Shown here: positions 31,801-42,022 of the stretch, one piece after another
Position numbering within the stretch: position 1 is the stretch's first letter
Layout: each line of letters begins with the position of its first letter
From: Anaeramoeba flamelloides
Lineage: Eukaryota; Metamonada; Anaeramoebidae
Length of the DNA stretch: 64,000 nt
Assembly: GCA_027625915.1 (NCBI GenBank)
Contig: JANTQA010000047.1
Span: 18,972,001 to 19,036,000, forward strand
Reading direction: 5' to 3'
Made by a program: the position numbers and the translations under genes
The notes under the pieces: model-generated
What the model was told of the DNA's origin: nothing
The model's database searches: none
The model's input: the letters and a program-made list of their open reading frames with translations, nothing else

Positions 31801-33687
31801 ATTGAATTTTTTAATTACAATTGAATTTTTTAGCTACTAATCTATATTTTGAAACAAATTTAAGAAAGATATTTTTCAAATTTGAAGATTGAATATTGAT
31901 AATTCAACCTTTAAGTGTCTAGTCATTTATCGTGTATTTGTCCCATACTCAAGGAGTAACTTGAAACCTAAAAAGTATATTGTGAAATTGCACTTCTTTT
32001 GATTCAAAAAATTCAATTAAAAGAAAAACAATCACAAATTCTATTTGAAAAAAATTCTTCAAAATCCAAAAAATAAAAAAAAGTTCAAAAGGATTAACAA
32101 ATTCAAATAACAAAAAAAAATTATAGATTCTAAATGATCTAAATTACAAAAAAAAAATAAATTCAAAGGATCTCAAAAACAAAGGTAAAAAAATTCAATT
32201 CAAAAAAAAAGTTTAAAAGTTTTCACAATTTCCAAAAAATCAAATTTTATAAAAAAAAATTAGTTGTTTCTTTTTTTAAATTTCCAAAGACTTTAAATTT
32301 CTTCAATTTAAAACATATTGTTTTCTTTAAGTATACAATCAATTTAATTCGATTTAATCTAATTTGTGGTTGTATTGTAACTCTCTATATTTGAGATAGT
32401 AAGGATTTTGTATCATTCTTGAGACAATAATAACTCATTTGAGAATCGAAAAAATGAAAAAAAAAAAATCCTCGAGATTTCTGAAAGCGCCCAAAGAGTG
32501 ACACCCCAAAATCAATACAGTTGTTTTCAAAATGAGAAATCACAACCATTCTAATTGGAAATTGAGTGTCGCTCTTTGGCACTTTTTTCTAAAAATGTCC
32601 TCGTTTTTGATTTTTTATTTTTGGAGATCGATCACTCTTTACATGTTGCTTGATAGTTTTTGATTGTTATTAGGTCCTTATAAAAATTACAATAATTTTT
32701 TTTTCCATTTCAGAAAATTATTTTTGACAATAATGACTCAACCCTTAAATTTGTAGAAAGGTTGATTTTTTTTCTGAAATTGTTTAGGTTTTTTACTAAT
32801 ACAAGGTTCTTTTTTAATTGATAAGATCAACGAATATTATTATTCAAATCGAATTTTTTAGAGACATTTGAACCATGGTTCGAATGTGATTTACACTCAA
32901 TATCAACTTACTTTCATTTTAAACTTATCAGTGGTAGAAGCTAATGATTGAAAGTTTATTTAATTTGCAAATTAGTTGTTTTGAATGCTTTATCTTTTTA
33001 CTATATACTCATCAATACAAGACAATATCACCAATTTGCGTAAATTTTCTTTTTCTTTCAATACAGATTGAACCTATACCTAACTTGTAGTGTTATTATA
33101 GATCAGTTAATGAGATCAGAGATCGTCAAAAGAATTTTCAATATTTTTTTTTTTCAAGACGACGGGATTTGTTATTCCTACTGAAAGTCATTAGTGAAAT
33201 GAAAAAAAAAGAATTTAAACAAATGGAAACTCGAGTAAAACAAACAATTGAAATTTTGAAAAGAATAATTATTTAAAAAACAAAAAATCGAAAAAGAAAA
33301 AAAGAACAATAAAAAAAAAAATTAAAAAAGAAAAAAAAAAAAAAACAAACATTGACCACGTTCATCCTCTGTTCTATGTAATGTAGCAGCTTTCCCAAAT
33401 ATCTTTTTCCAAAAATTGTCTGTAATGTAAAGTAAGATTTTTGTTGGCTTTAATTCTCTTTTACGGATTTTGTCCTTATAAGTATTAAGCTCAAACAGAC
33501 GATAGCCTATTGACTCACCAACCTTTGATAATTTTTTTCCAAGATCGGAAGTTTTTGGTGTGTGCTCACGAGTATACTGGACATACTGCGAAAATAAAAA
33601 GGTATAAAAATTTAAACTGATTTGATTATTCTTTGATCGGCTGATGGGTCGATCTAAAATGTTTTTTTGAGGTTTATTTTTGGACAT
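28868..33687 (-). CDS. TRAPPC5: TRAPP complex subunit TRAPPC5/Trs31
   Basis: Three exons on the minus strand, 33687-33351, 29212-29094 and 28966-28868, give 184 residues (human about 188). Exon 1 contains the family start (ILDRPISR; SLNFYTFLFSQYVQYTRE) and IGYRLFELNTYKDKIRKRELK, WKKIFGKAA and TEDERGQ. Exon 2 continues YMIVPESS to VCSEFVAGLIKGVLNSAEF; exon 3 supplies ILCFIIKFQQGILNREN and TAA. The joins keep the family alignment without gaps (phase 1, then phase 0), and all borders are GT-AG. TRAPPC5 is a Bet3-fold subunit of the TRAPP tethering complexes that activate Ypt1/Rab1 at ER-Golgi membranes. Intron 2 is 127 nt; intron 1 is 4,138 nt and full of repeats, yet no exon is damaged. Confidence 0.92.
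29956..30053. repeat. R5 hairpin fragment
   Basis: One hairpin with arms TTAGGTTTTTTTTAATTTAAG and its inverse, followed by CCTAGGCACTTTACGACACT, which is the inverted form of the R5 link. Lies inside the TRAPPC5 intron. Confidence 0.7.
30138..30350 (-). pseudogene. LINE (non-LTR retrotransposon) C-terminal scrap
   Basis: The translation contains LRTKINQNFAIHLK, then DEVFNHFLWNCPFYENNRKI. This matches the region after the reverse transcriptase of many LINEs, where a Cys/His cluster (C-x2-C ... H-x-L-x2-C-P) is followed by an aromatic and Arg/Lys. The first Cys pair is absent here. Only about 70 residues survive; the sequence just upstream (30350-30440) gives related words in other frames, so the copy is shifted and truncated. 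It sits in the TRAPPC5 intron, in the sense direction. Confidence 0.6.
31130..31475. repeat. R5 hairpin array, copy 3
   Basis: Link GTGCCATTTAGTGCTGTAGA followed by GTGCCATGGAGTATCTAGG, then hairpins ending in AAAAGCTAACGGCGG, AAAACCTAACGGAG and AAAAACTAACGGC. R4 follows directly, the same order as at 5425-6860. Lies in the TRAPPC5 intron. Confidence 0.8.
31490..32930. repeat. R4 repeat, copy 3, split by an insertion
   Basis: R4 blocks run from 31490 to about 31915 (ends GATAATTCAACCTTTAAG) and resume at about 32745 (TCAACCCTTAAATTTG) to 32930. In copies 1 and 2 these blocks are contiguous, so about 830 bp was inserted, with TCAACC-TTAA-like sequence on both sides. The insert is A-rich, non-coding, and contains the 94-bp inverted repeat at 32488-32581. 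Confidence 0.7.
32488..32581. repeat. 94-bp unit with 20-bp inverted ends
   Basis: GCGCCCAAAGAGTGACACCC at the left is answered by GAGTGTCGCTCTTTGGCAC at the right, two to three mismatches. The G+C content of the ends stands out. Could be a tiny MITE or a structured RNA. No second copy seen. Confidence 0.5.
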
Positions 33688-33856
33688 TTGAAAAATGAGA
33701 TAAAAAAGAAAAAAATGGAAGATTTTGATTTCAACTCAAGAAATGGCAATTAATTACTTTCAAAAAACTCTTTTATGTGAAAATCTTTCAAAGAAGACTT
33801 TTTTCAAGGCTTTTTTGAATAAATTGAGTTTTGAAACTTCATAAAAGTTATGTCTG

Positions 33857-35570
33857 AAGGGACTTGTAAACTAAAAAAAATCTTCAAGTGAATTTACTAA
33901 CAAATTAAAAAAATTTTTACCGTATCTTGAAATTGAAAAACAAAGTAAAAATCTGATTACTACAATACAAAACTTACTTTTAATACTGTTTTCAGAAATG
34001 AATTATTGTTTTTATTAGTCTGATCCATTTTTCTCATTTTTGAAAAGTTCATAATCCAACATATTTCTGAATTATTTAAAAAAAATATTTTCTTTGAAAG
34101 AAGATTGAAATCTTATTGCCTGTAAAGGAAGTATACAAAAATACACTTTAAAAATGAAACCACTAAGTTCTATAATAACTCAGTTTAAAAAATCTACTTA
34201 ATCTCAAAAAAAAATACAATAATTATATTATAGTTGGGAAAAAAATACCGGACATGAAAAAAATCCCGGACAAGATTTTTAATTGTGAGTATTAGTAAAA
34301 TTTTTGTCTAATTTCAATGAAATCCTTATTATAAATGACCAAATTTTTGATGAACACAGTAATAAACCTACCTAAAGTCCATCAAAGTAAGGTGTCTCGA
34401 GAATACTGGAGTATTTGTTTGATAGCCATATGTTGATCAACTTTTTTTGAAAAACAATCCAGTTTTATTGAGGTTTACTTGAATTTGGAAAATGATAGTT
34501 TTTCTTCTTGTTTTTTGATTGATTGAATGGTGTTTTGAACAAGTGTAATTTCATCAATCATCATTCTAATAAGTGGGGGGGTTATAATTGAAAAAGTTCG
34601 ATTCTTAAAAAAAGGAATTTGATTGTAAATAAATGAAATTACACAATACTTTTACTAATATTCACAATTAAAAATCTTGTCAGAGATTTTTTTAATGTCC
34701 GGTATTTTTTTCACTGCTCTAAACTTGGAAAAAATATAATTTTTTGATTCAAAGAATAGTCCAAATGTATTTTTTCTCTGGACTGAATGAAAAAATCTGA
34801 GAAAAAGAACCAAACAACCGAATTAAAAATTCTCCCAAAATACTTTTTTAAAACCTGTGAAAATTCAACTTATTATTGAAAGAAATACTTTTTAATTTGA
34901 TTATTTATAATCAATAATTAATGACCCAATTTTTTTTCTTTCAGTAAGTTTTTAATAACCTTTAAATTAAATGTATCAATAGAGATGTTTTAATTATTTA
35001 TCAATTTTTTAAAATTTTTTCAAACAAATAAAATAAATTTAAATGCATATTTCTAATAATAAAAAAAAATAATAAATATTATCAAATACCTGATTTTAAT
35101 TCAAACAGTTCCTTGTTTATACTCTTGATATTTGAAAAGGTATATTGAAAAGTCTTTTAAATTTCAAAAAATTGAATAAATATTTGTGAATAAAATAAAG
35201 TTCAAATTTTTTAGATCTTAAATGGGTTCAAGATTTGATTTATTTGACATGCATTTTTTAAATAATATTAATTCCACAACATTAATTGTTCATATAGACA
35301 CTCAGAAACTACTAAAAGTGAGATTTATTTGAAAAAAAGTTTTTTGAAAATTTATATTTTTCTAATTTGATCCAAAAACACCAAACCAAAAAAGAATCAG
35401 ATCTTTTTACTGAAAATATAATTGAGAAAAATAAAAACAATTTTAAAAATGATTATTCATTTCTCTAAAGTTGACAATTGAGGTTAAATATTGGGTTTAA
35501 TTGTATCCTTATGTAACTAATTACTCTATTACCTTTGGGGAAAAAAATAAATAAGAGTTACTAGTCCCTT
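33857..35570. mobile_element. E element, left copy (carries a nested MITE)
   Basis: Begins AAGGGACTTGTAAAC and ends GTTACTAGTCCCTT, so it has ~14-bp inverted ends. Its full length, without the nested MITE (34229-34722), is about 1,220 bp and matches the right copy at 36142-37374 in inverted orientation along its whole length (e.g. GATCTTAAATGG, AATTACTCTATT). No reading frame survives or was present. Lies 170 bp upstream of the TRAPPC5 start codon. Confidence 0.85.
34229..34722. mobile_element. TA-flanked MITE, copy b, nested in the E element
   Basis: GAAAAAAATACCGGACATGA and CCCGGACAAGATTTTTAATT at the left are answered by AATCTTGTCAGAG and GTCCGGTATTTTTTTCACTG at the right. The inverted E copy reads through this point without it (TTATATTAAACTTC-type sequence), which proves that the MITE is the younger insertion. 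About 494 bp, non-coding. Confidence 0.9.
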
Positions 35571-36141
35571 AAACAGATTCTTTTTATTTGTTACTAAAAA
35601 TAAAATATGTGAAATGTGCTTCAATTTTATCTTAAAGTTTATTAATTCGGCTTAATTGAATATCTAAAAATAAATTTCCATTTTGATTGGATGAAGTGTA
35701 TCAGGTTTTTTAAACACAGACTTTTTTCATTACTATTAATTGTAAAATAAAAAGATCTAAATTTTCACTGAGCTTTCAAAAAAAACATCACATTCCTTAG
35801 AAACCAAAATAAGTCTCTAAAAACCCCAATTGTAAATGTTAAATCATTAATTTAAGCTTCTTTTGAGGATTAAAAATCTGAAAGGCACCATTATTTACTA
35901 AAATCTTTTTTTTGAAAGCTGAATAAAAAATTTGTTACATTTATTTTGACACAAATTGTATTTTGAAAATTCAAATACTGTTCTTTGAAATTTTCATCCG
36001 AAAGAATTTAATATTATTATCTTTTTGAAATCGTCTATTTTTTGATATTGTTTTAGTGTTCTCAGTCCACACTAAAATATCACAATTTGTATAACAAAAA
36101 TAGATCAAAATAGAACATTTAGATCCCAAATTTTTATTTTT
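35571..36141. other. Spacer between the two inverted E copies
   Basis: About 570 bp of A/T-rich sequence, with no match to E and no supported frame or RNA. Confidence 0.4.
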
Positions 36142-37374
36142 AAACGGCTATTCACTCTTATTTAATTTTTTTTTCTCAAAGTCAATAGAGTAATTATTTA
36201 CATTTGGGATGTTTTAAACTCGATACGGAATTTCATTTATCAACTTTAAAGAGATGAGTTATTATTTTAAAAGACTATTTCTTTTTCCCAAAGAAATTTC
36301 CAATAAAAAGATCAGATCCCTTATTGGGATGATTTTTGGATCAAAATAGAAAAAAAAAAATTTTGCAAAAAAAATTAATTTTGAAGAAATCTCACATTTA
36401 ATAATTTCAGAGAGTCTTTATGAACAAGTAGCCTTGAATCTTTAATCTTATTTTAAAAATATAATAAAAATCAATCAAATATTGTATCCATTTAAGATCT
36501 AAAAAAAATTGATCATTTATTTTATTAACAAATATTTATTAAGTTTCTGAAATTTAAAAGATTATTCAATATCCTTTTTTAAATATCAAGGGTATAAGCA
36601 ATGAACTTTTTCTATTAGAATGAGTTATTTGATAATATCTATTATTTTTTTTATTAGAAATAAGTATTTAAATTCTTTTTATTTGTTTGAAAATCTTTAA
36701 AAAATTGAGAAATAATTGAAAAGTTTATCCATACATTTAGTCTTTAGATTGTTAATAAAAACTTACTGAAAGAATTAAGATTGGGTTATTAAGTATTGAT
36801 TATAAATAATTAAATTAAAAAGTATTTCTCTCGATTATCAGTTGAATTTTCACAGGTTATAAAAAAAATATTTTGGGAGAATTTTTAATATAATGGTTAG
36901 TTTTTTTTTAGAAATTAAGTAGATTTTTTCATTCGATAAATTGAAAAAATTGATTTGAACTGTTCTTTGAATAATCAAAAAATTATTTTTTTTAGAAGTT
37001 TAATATAATTATTGTAATTTTTTTTGAAATAAAGTAGATTTTTTAAACTGGGTTATTACAGAATTTAATTGTTTCATTTTTAAAGTGTATTTTTGTATTC
37101 TTCCTTTACAGGTAATAAGATTTCAATCTTCTTTCAAAGAAAATAATTTTTTTAAATAATTCAGAAATATGTTGGATTTTGAACTTTTCAATAAGGGGAA
37201 AAATGGATCAAACTTTTAAAAATAATAATCCATTTCGGGAAATCATATAAAAAGTAAGTTTTGTATTGTAGTAATCAGATTTTTACTTTGTTTTTAAATT
37301 TCAAGGTGTGGTAATTTTTTAAAAAATTTGCTATTGGATTTACTTGAAGATTTTTTTTAATTTACTAGTCCCTT
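36142..37374. mobile_element. E element, right copy (inverted)
   Basis: Ends in TTTACTAGTCCCTTAA at the right; the inner end is worn (AAACGGCTATTCACTCTTATT, corresponding to AAGGGACTAGTAACTCTTATT). 1,233 bp, the reverse complement of the left copy, and without the nested MITE. Together the two copies form a 3.5-kb inverted structure. Confidence 0.85.
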
Positions 37375-37459
37375 AACTAAAATATATTTATAAAAACAAA
37401 AAATGATTTGAAAATTATTTTCTTTTTTTTTATTTTTTCAGAGGGTGGAAACTTTTAAA

Positions 37460-37941
37460 TACGGTGGTGTAAATAACCTCTGTTCAGACAACCTTTAACC
37501 CATTACTAAAATTTAACTCGTGTTTTTTTTTTTCAGACTTGGGTATTGGAAGGCCAGAAGGCACTTATATATTCTTGGTATAGATTCAAATTGAGTTTAG
37601 AGGTTAGATCTTTGATTAATCAAAATGGATCAATTATATTAAATGCTTTTGTTTCAAAAATTCATCATATTTACAAAATTTTTGAGATTAAATGTTTTTT
37701 TATAAAAATTCAAAAAATGAAATTTTGCTAATTTTTTTATCAAAAAATTGCATTTTAATCTTTCCATATTTTCAGAATTCTTTTTTTAAAATTTATTTAA
37801 GGAATCAAATTTCTTATTTATATACTGTTGTCACCCCATTGATTTGTTTCTTTTATTTCTACAGTCAGCCAATATTTTTTGCATGAGTTAAATTTTAATA
37901 ATGGGTTAAAATAAAAAACATGGGTTATTTACACCACTGTA
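37460..37941. mobile_element. TA-flanked element with CGGTGGTGTAAATAACC ends
   Basis: TACGGTGGTGTAAATAACC at 37460 is mirrored by GGTTATTTACACCACTGTA at 37923-37941, with one mismatch. Complementarity extends about 60 bp (AACCCATTACTAAAATTTAAC against its inverse). The CAGTG-type end and TA flanks fit Tc1/mariner. The interior has a 61-codon frame (37546-37731) without transposase motifs, so it is a non-autonomous copy. Confidence 0.75.
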
Positions 37942-38086
37942 CTTAAAGAATTTTCTTTGTCTTGGTAATAAAAACCTATTAGAACATTGAAAAAGTGATT
38001 AAAAATGAAAACCTTCGTTGTTTGTCTGTACTTTAATTATAATTCTTATTTAAACAATAAAAAAAGGCAAAAATATAATTGTAATA

Positions 38087-39814
38087 TTAAAGCAGTGGTA
38101 CGCATTTTTAAATTATTCGTGCACGAATTTTTTTTATATTTTTTCATTTAGTTAAAAAATTTTTTCTTTTAATTCATTTATATTTTTATCTATAAATTGA
38201 ATGTCACTGAGAGTCTTTTGTTTTATGATATTAAATAATTGTGACTTTTTTTTTTCAAGTTTTTTTATAATTCCAAACTAACGCACATAAAATGGTGCGT
38301 GCTACAAAATTTTCATAAAGATAAAATTTTTTTTTGGGACATACTTTGATATAGTTGAATTAAAAGATTCAACGATTGAAGTTTGTTTAGCTTGCAAAAA
38401 GTTTTTTATTTTTTTTTTAATATTATTTTCATAAATTGTATCCAAAACCTCAGTACATAGAGAAAAATCTGGTTCATTTAAAATTGTTCTTTGAGTATAA
38501 TTTTTTTCTGCAACATTTTGAATTTGGAAAATATTTTTTGCAAATTTCATGTTTTCCATTGTAATGATTAGCAAAATTCTTCCAAAGAATTTTAAAATCT
38601 TCTTCGCTTTTAGCAGTAATACAGCAAATTTTGAAATGTTTATTGATTTTATTTTCGAAAATTTGCAAATTTTTTATAGACATAAAAATATTTTGTGTTT
38701 TTTGTGAAGGTTTTTTATAATTTTTTCTTCTTTTGTTAATAATCTTCGGGTAGAACAAATTTGTTTCCATTTTGTTTTTTATTTTGGTCGATTTATGACC
38801 AATACAATTAAAAATATTAATTTCTGGGCGATTTTTGTTGACTCGGCTGATTAATGATAAGTTTTCATCACAAATTAGATAATTAATTTTTTTACCGAAA
38901 AGAGGAGGTTTTTCCAAGATTTTAAAAAAGGCTTGTGTTTCTAAATTACCTTTTTTTGGACTTTTATCTGTGATTTTTAAAGTAAACAAATCAATTACTA
39001 GATTTGTTTTTTCTTGAATAATAACTTCAGTAACATATTTAGAAGGGCCTTTTTTTCTTTTGAGGTCTAGAAAATCGACCATCTGCAAGTATATTATAAG
39101 AATCTTGATTAAATAATTCCTTTTGGTGGGTTTCCCATAATGATTTTATGATTGGAAATATATATTTTTGTTCGATTTTATAAAAAAAGATTTTGGTGAA
39201 TTAATTTATGCTCTCCTAACATTTGTGAAAATAATTCTACATACTGTGAATGCCCAATACCAGAAAATAAGAGTTCACAAATTAATTTTACATCTTCTTT
39301 TAGAATTAAAGCATCACATACACTATCACTTGTTTGCAAAATAATTCTTTTTTGATTTTTTTGAACAAAAAATTGAGTGTAATGCTTTTTTTGAGTTTGA
39401 TAAATTTTCCATTTGGATTGTTGTAAATAAAATAAGGTTTCTTTAGGTATTAATAAATATTGAGTTGAATATGAGATAGGAACAAAAAAGATGTTCCAAT
39501 TTTTTGTTTTTCTTTATTTTTGGTATGTATTTGATGACAATAAATAGTTCTTGTTTTTTTTTTTAATTTGATTCAATGATTTTTTTTTAATATAAAAATC
39601 AATTAGACTTTTCAAAGCGATACTATTGTTCTTGAAATTAAATTCATTTTTAAAATCCAAAAATTTCTGAAATGATTCAGTGGTGATAGTAATTTTTGAT
39701 TTATCGTTCATATATTTTTTCTTTGAAAATTTTAAATTTGAAGATTTCATAAAAATTAAAAAATGAAAAATATCTCGTGCACGATCTGCTTTTATACTCA
39801 TAGTAGTGCTTTAA
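38087..39814 (-). mobile_element. DDE DNA transposon, broken copy
   Basis: Both ends start TTAAAGCA and, exactly 22 bases further in, carry TCGTGCACGA, inverted with respect to each other (38087 and 39814). The 1.73-kb body encodes a transposase on the minus strand (next entry). TTAA at both ends may be the target duplication, in the style of piggyBac, but the protein is not a typical piggyBac transposase. Only one copy is in the window. Confidence 0.75.
38302..39801 (-). pseudogene. DDE transposase, frameshifted remnant
   Basis: Reading along the minus strand, successive pieces lie in different frames: 39801-39514 (from an ATG inside the terminal repeat, MSIKADRARDIF), about 39480-39200, about 39190-39060, 39088-38474, and 38574-38302. 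At least four frame breaks separate them. Recognisable words are NILADGRFSRP (first Asp), INYLICDENLSL (second Asp), HYNGKHEICKKYFPNSKC (His/Cys patch) and TSIVESFNSTISKYVPKK (Glu). This D-D-E order with ESFN near the end is seen in several poorly named eukaryotic transposase groups. The family is not assigned further. Confidence 0.7.
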
Positions 39815-40598
39815 ATATCAATAAATTCTAAAAAAAAATAGTTTAAATATGTTATGATATAGTTTCTAAGGAAATCAGTGATTTCATTTTTAGAGCAATT
39901 CTATTGTGATATTGATGTTAAAAATTCAAATTATAAAGGTTTTTTTAAATGCTCTTTAGATGAAAAATAAATTTGTGACAATTGATTTTTCACTTGAAAT
40001 AACTTTTTCGGGAGTAAATTGTGAACCCCCAAACTATCCTCAAATTTGATAATGTAATTAAATTTAAGATTTGGAATTGAAAACACTTGATAATGGTTCT
40101 AATGAAAAGAAAATTAAATGAAATCTTTGTACCAAAATAATTTATGAACTTCCAACTTATTTTATTGAAAATATAATGAGTACTTTGTGATCGAATATCC
40201 TCAAAGAGATTATTTCAATTTATACAAGAGTTGTGATAAAAATATCATCATCAAAAGAGTGATGAGTTATTGAAAATTTTTGGAGTATGAGAACAGCAAA
40301 AGGTATTTTTTTTATTTTTTTTGTTCAAAAAAGATCTTTAATATTATCAAAATAGAATATTTTTGAATCTTTGAAAATTTTAAACCCAACAAACCAATAG
40401 TTTTCAAGAAAGTTTTTTGATCTGTTTTTTCAATTTTGATTTTATTTTTTTTTAAAAATTAAAAAAAGGGATTTTGCTTTTGTCAAAAATATGTTTTTTT
40501 TGGTTCATCTTAGATCTTTTATAAATGGACTCATAAAAAAGTTTCCTGTCTTTTAGGAAAGAATAAGTCTTGTAGATCTTAAAAAGTTAAAAGAGAGC
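39815..40598. other. Spacer, nothing recognised
   Basis: A/T-rich, no frame or repeat family supported. It lies between the transposon and the 3' end of the tRNA gene. Confidence 0.4.
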
Positions 40599-40618
40599 AA
40601 AAAAAAATAAAAAATAAA
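40599..40618 (-). terminator. RNA polymerase III terminator of tRNA-Lys
   Basis: Just beyond the tRNA 3' end the minus strand has T runs (A on the plus strand: 9, 6 and 3 bases), which is the normal Pol III stop signal. Confidence 0.8.
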
Positions 40619-40690
40619 GCTCCGCGCGGGGCTCGAACCCGCGACATTCAGGTTAAAAGCCTGACGCTCTGCCGACTGAGCTAGCGAAGC
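40619..40690 (-). tRNA. tRNA-Lys (TTT anticodon)
   Basis: 72 nt, cloverleaf complete without an intron. Acceptor arm GCTTCGC/GCGGAGC (one G-T pair), D arm GCTC/GAGC, anticodon arm TCAGG/CCTGA with loop CTTTTAA (anticodon at 40655-40657), T arm GCGGG/CCCGC with loop TTCGAGC. The internal Pol III promoter is present as an A box (TAGCTCAGTCGG) and a B box (GGTTCGAGCCC). No CCA is encoded, as expected in eukaryotes. AAA is a very common codon in these Lys-rich genes. Confidence 0.97.
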
Positions 40691-41307
40691 TAAATGTTCG
40701 AAAAAGATGTGAAAAAAAAAGGATTAATTCATAATATTTAGTTTTCGAAAAAAAAGTCAGAAAAATCAATTTTTGATTAAAAACAAACGATCAACTAACT
40801 AATTATTATCTCAAACAAAAAAACCAAAAAATACAATCAAATACAATCAAATACACTAATTTATTTTATCACAAAACAACCGTACCACTATTTAATTCAA
40901 TCATAAATTTCATCTTTAAATATACTTTTTAAGATTAAATATCACTAATTTTTTCAAATATAAATTACTTAGAAATATCAATGAAATAAGATTTATTTTT
41001 GAAATAAAAGATCAAACTTTACATTAGAATTCTACAAAAAAGGTTTATTAAAATCATGTAAAATATCAATTTTATAATTCAATAAATTACTATAAATTAT
41101 AAAAATACCATCATAAAATTGGGAATTTTGATGATTTATTTTAATACTTATAGAGATATTCTATTCTGGAAAGATGAAAGAAAATTTCGATCTTTGTATT
41201 TTATGATATATTGCAAGTTGAATTATAAAATCTTAAAAGCTTTATTGCCCTTTTTCTGGAATTTTTGTATCATTTATATGAAATCAAAATATATAAAGAC
41301 ACATCAC
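40691..41307. other. Spacer upstream of tRNA-Lys
   Basis: A/T-rich, with a triplicate AATACAATCAAATACAATCAAATAC-like run near 40835-40858. The frame at 41119-41367 overlaps the R9 element and is not called. Confidence 0.4.
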
Positions 41308-41472
41308 TATATTCAAATTATAAATGGGATGGTATTCACTTCATTTTCAATTTACTTTTTCCTATAGGAATTGAGATTCACAAATTACATTCTACTCAGA
41401 CGAAAACACTATTTATACGTGAACAAATCTGGAAAATGAAGTGAAAATTTTACCCCATTTAAAATATAAATA
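41308..41472. mobile_element. R9 MITE, copy 1
   Basis: ATTCAAATTATAAATGGGAT and TTCACTTCATTTTCAATTT at the left are answered by GGAAAATGAAGTGAAAATTTT and CCCATTTAAAATATAAAT at the right. About 165 bp, non-coding. A second copy is at 53669-53831. Confidence 0.7.
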
Positions 41473-41587
41473 AGAGTATTCTGTAAAATTTTAAAAAAAG
41501 AATGAGATGAAACCATTTCCCATTTAATTTTCAAATACCAAACCTAAAATCAAAATTCGTTATTCAATGACAATCAACCTATTTGTC

Positions 41588-41767
41588 TTCACACACTTGT
41601 ATTCAGTTTTTCAGAAAAAAAAATAAATTGCCTAACAATTAACTTTTTTGAACCACTAATAAAATCTATACCAAGTCAAAGATCGATCAGCTAAGAACCA
41701 AATTAACAAGTTTCCCCACCCAATACAAAATATTCTTTTTTCATATTTATGGTATTATTACCCTTAA
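41588..41767. repeat. Foldback element, half copy D
   Basis: Corresponds to the right arm only of copies A-C: TTTTTCAGAAAAAAAAATAAA, TACCAAGTCAAAGATCGATC, AGCTAAGAACCAAATTAACA, ending CCCTTAA. The left arm is missing. Confidence 0.8.
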
Positions 41768-41931
41768 GGGCGTAGCCACGGTAAAAGGAAAAATTTTCAC
41801 TTTTTTGCAATTCTGAAGAGGATCAGAAAATAACCTTTTTTACTTTAGTTGTAACTCATTGATTTTTATTATTTAAAGTACTTCATTCATTAGATTTTTT
41901 AAAGTTTTTCTTCAAGGTCTCAAAGAAATTG

Positions 41932-42022
41932 CCACAATAGAATGTTGGGTTTAATTGCTTCAAATGATGTTTTGAATGTTGAATGATTTATCTTTTGTCC
42001 TTATCTCAACATTCTATTGTGG
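41932..42022. repeat. Perfect 16-bp inverted repeat
   Basis: CCACAATAGAATGTTG at 41932-41947 and CAACATTCTATTGTGG at 42007-42022, 59 bp apart. Could be a very small MITE, or the stem of an RNA. The 5' flank has GGGCGTAGCCACGG at 41768-41781, which resembles the ends of some hAT-type MITEs but has no partner. Confidence 0.6.

Larger units (their letters stand above)
29213..33350 (-). other. Giant first intron of TRAPPC5
   Basis: Donor GTTTGT at 33350 and acceptor TTTGAATAG ending at 29213. Contents in genomic order: an R5 fragment, a LINE scrap, an R5 array, an R4 copy split by a ~830-bp insertion, and A/T filler. The other introns resolved in this window are 104, 127 and 145 nt, so the expansion is most simply explained by element insertion. 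Confidence 0.8.

Noticed and set aside
37546-37731. Transposase in the TA-flanked element
   Set aside because: The 61-codon frame has no DDE or DNA-binding motif.
41768-41781. hAT-type MITE end (GGGCGTAGCCACGG)
   Set aside because: No inverted partner was found within a few kb.
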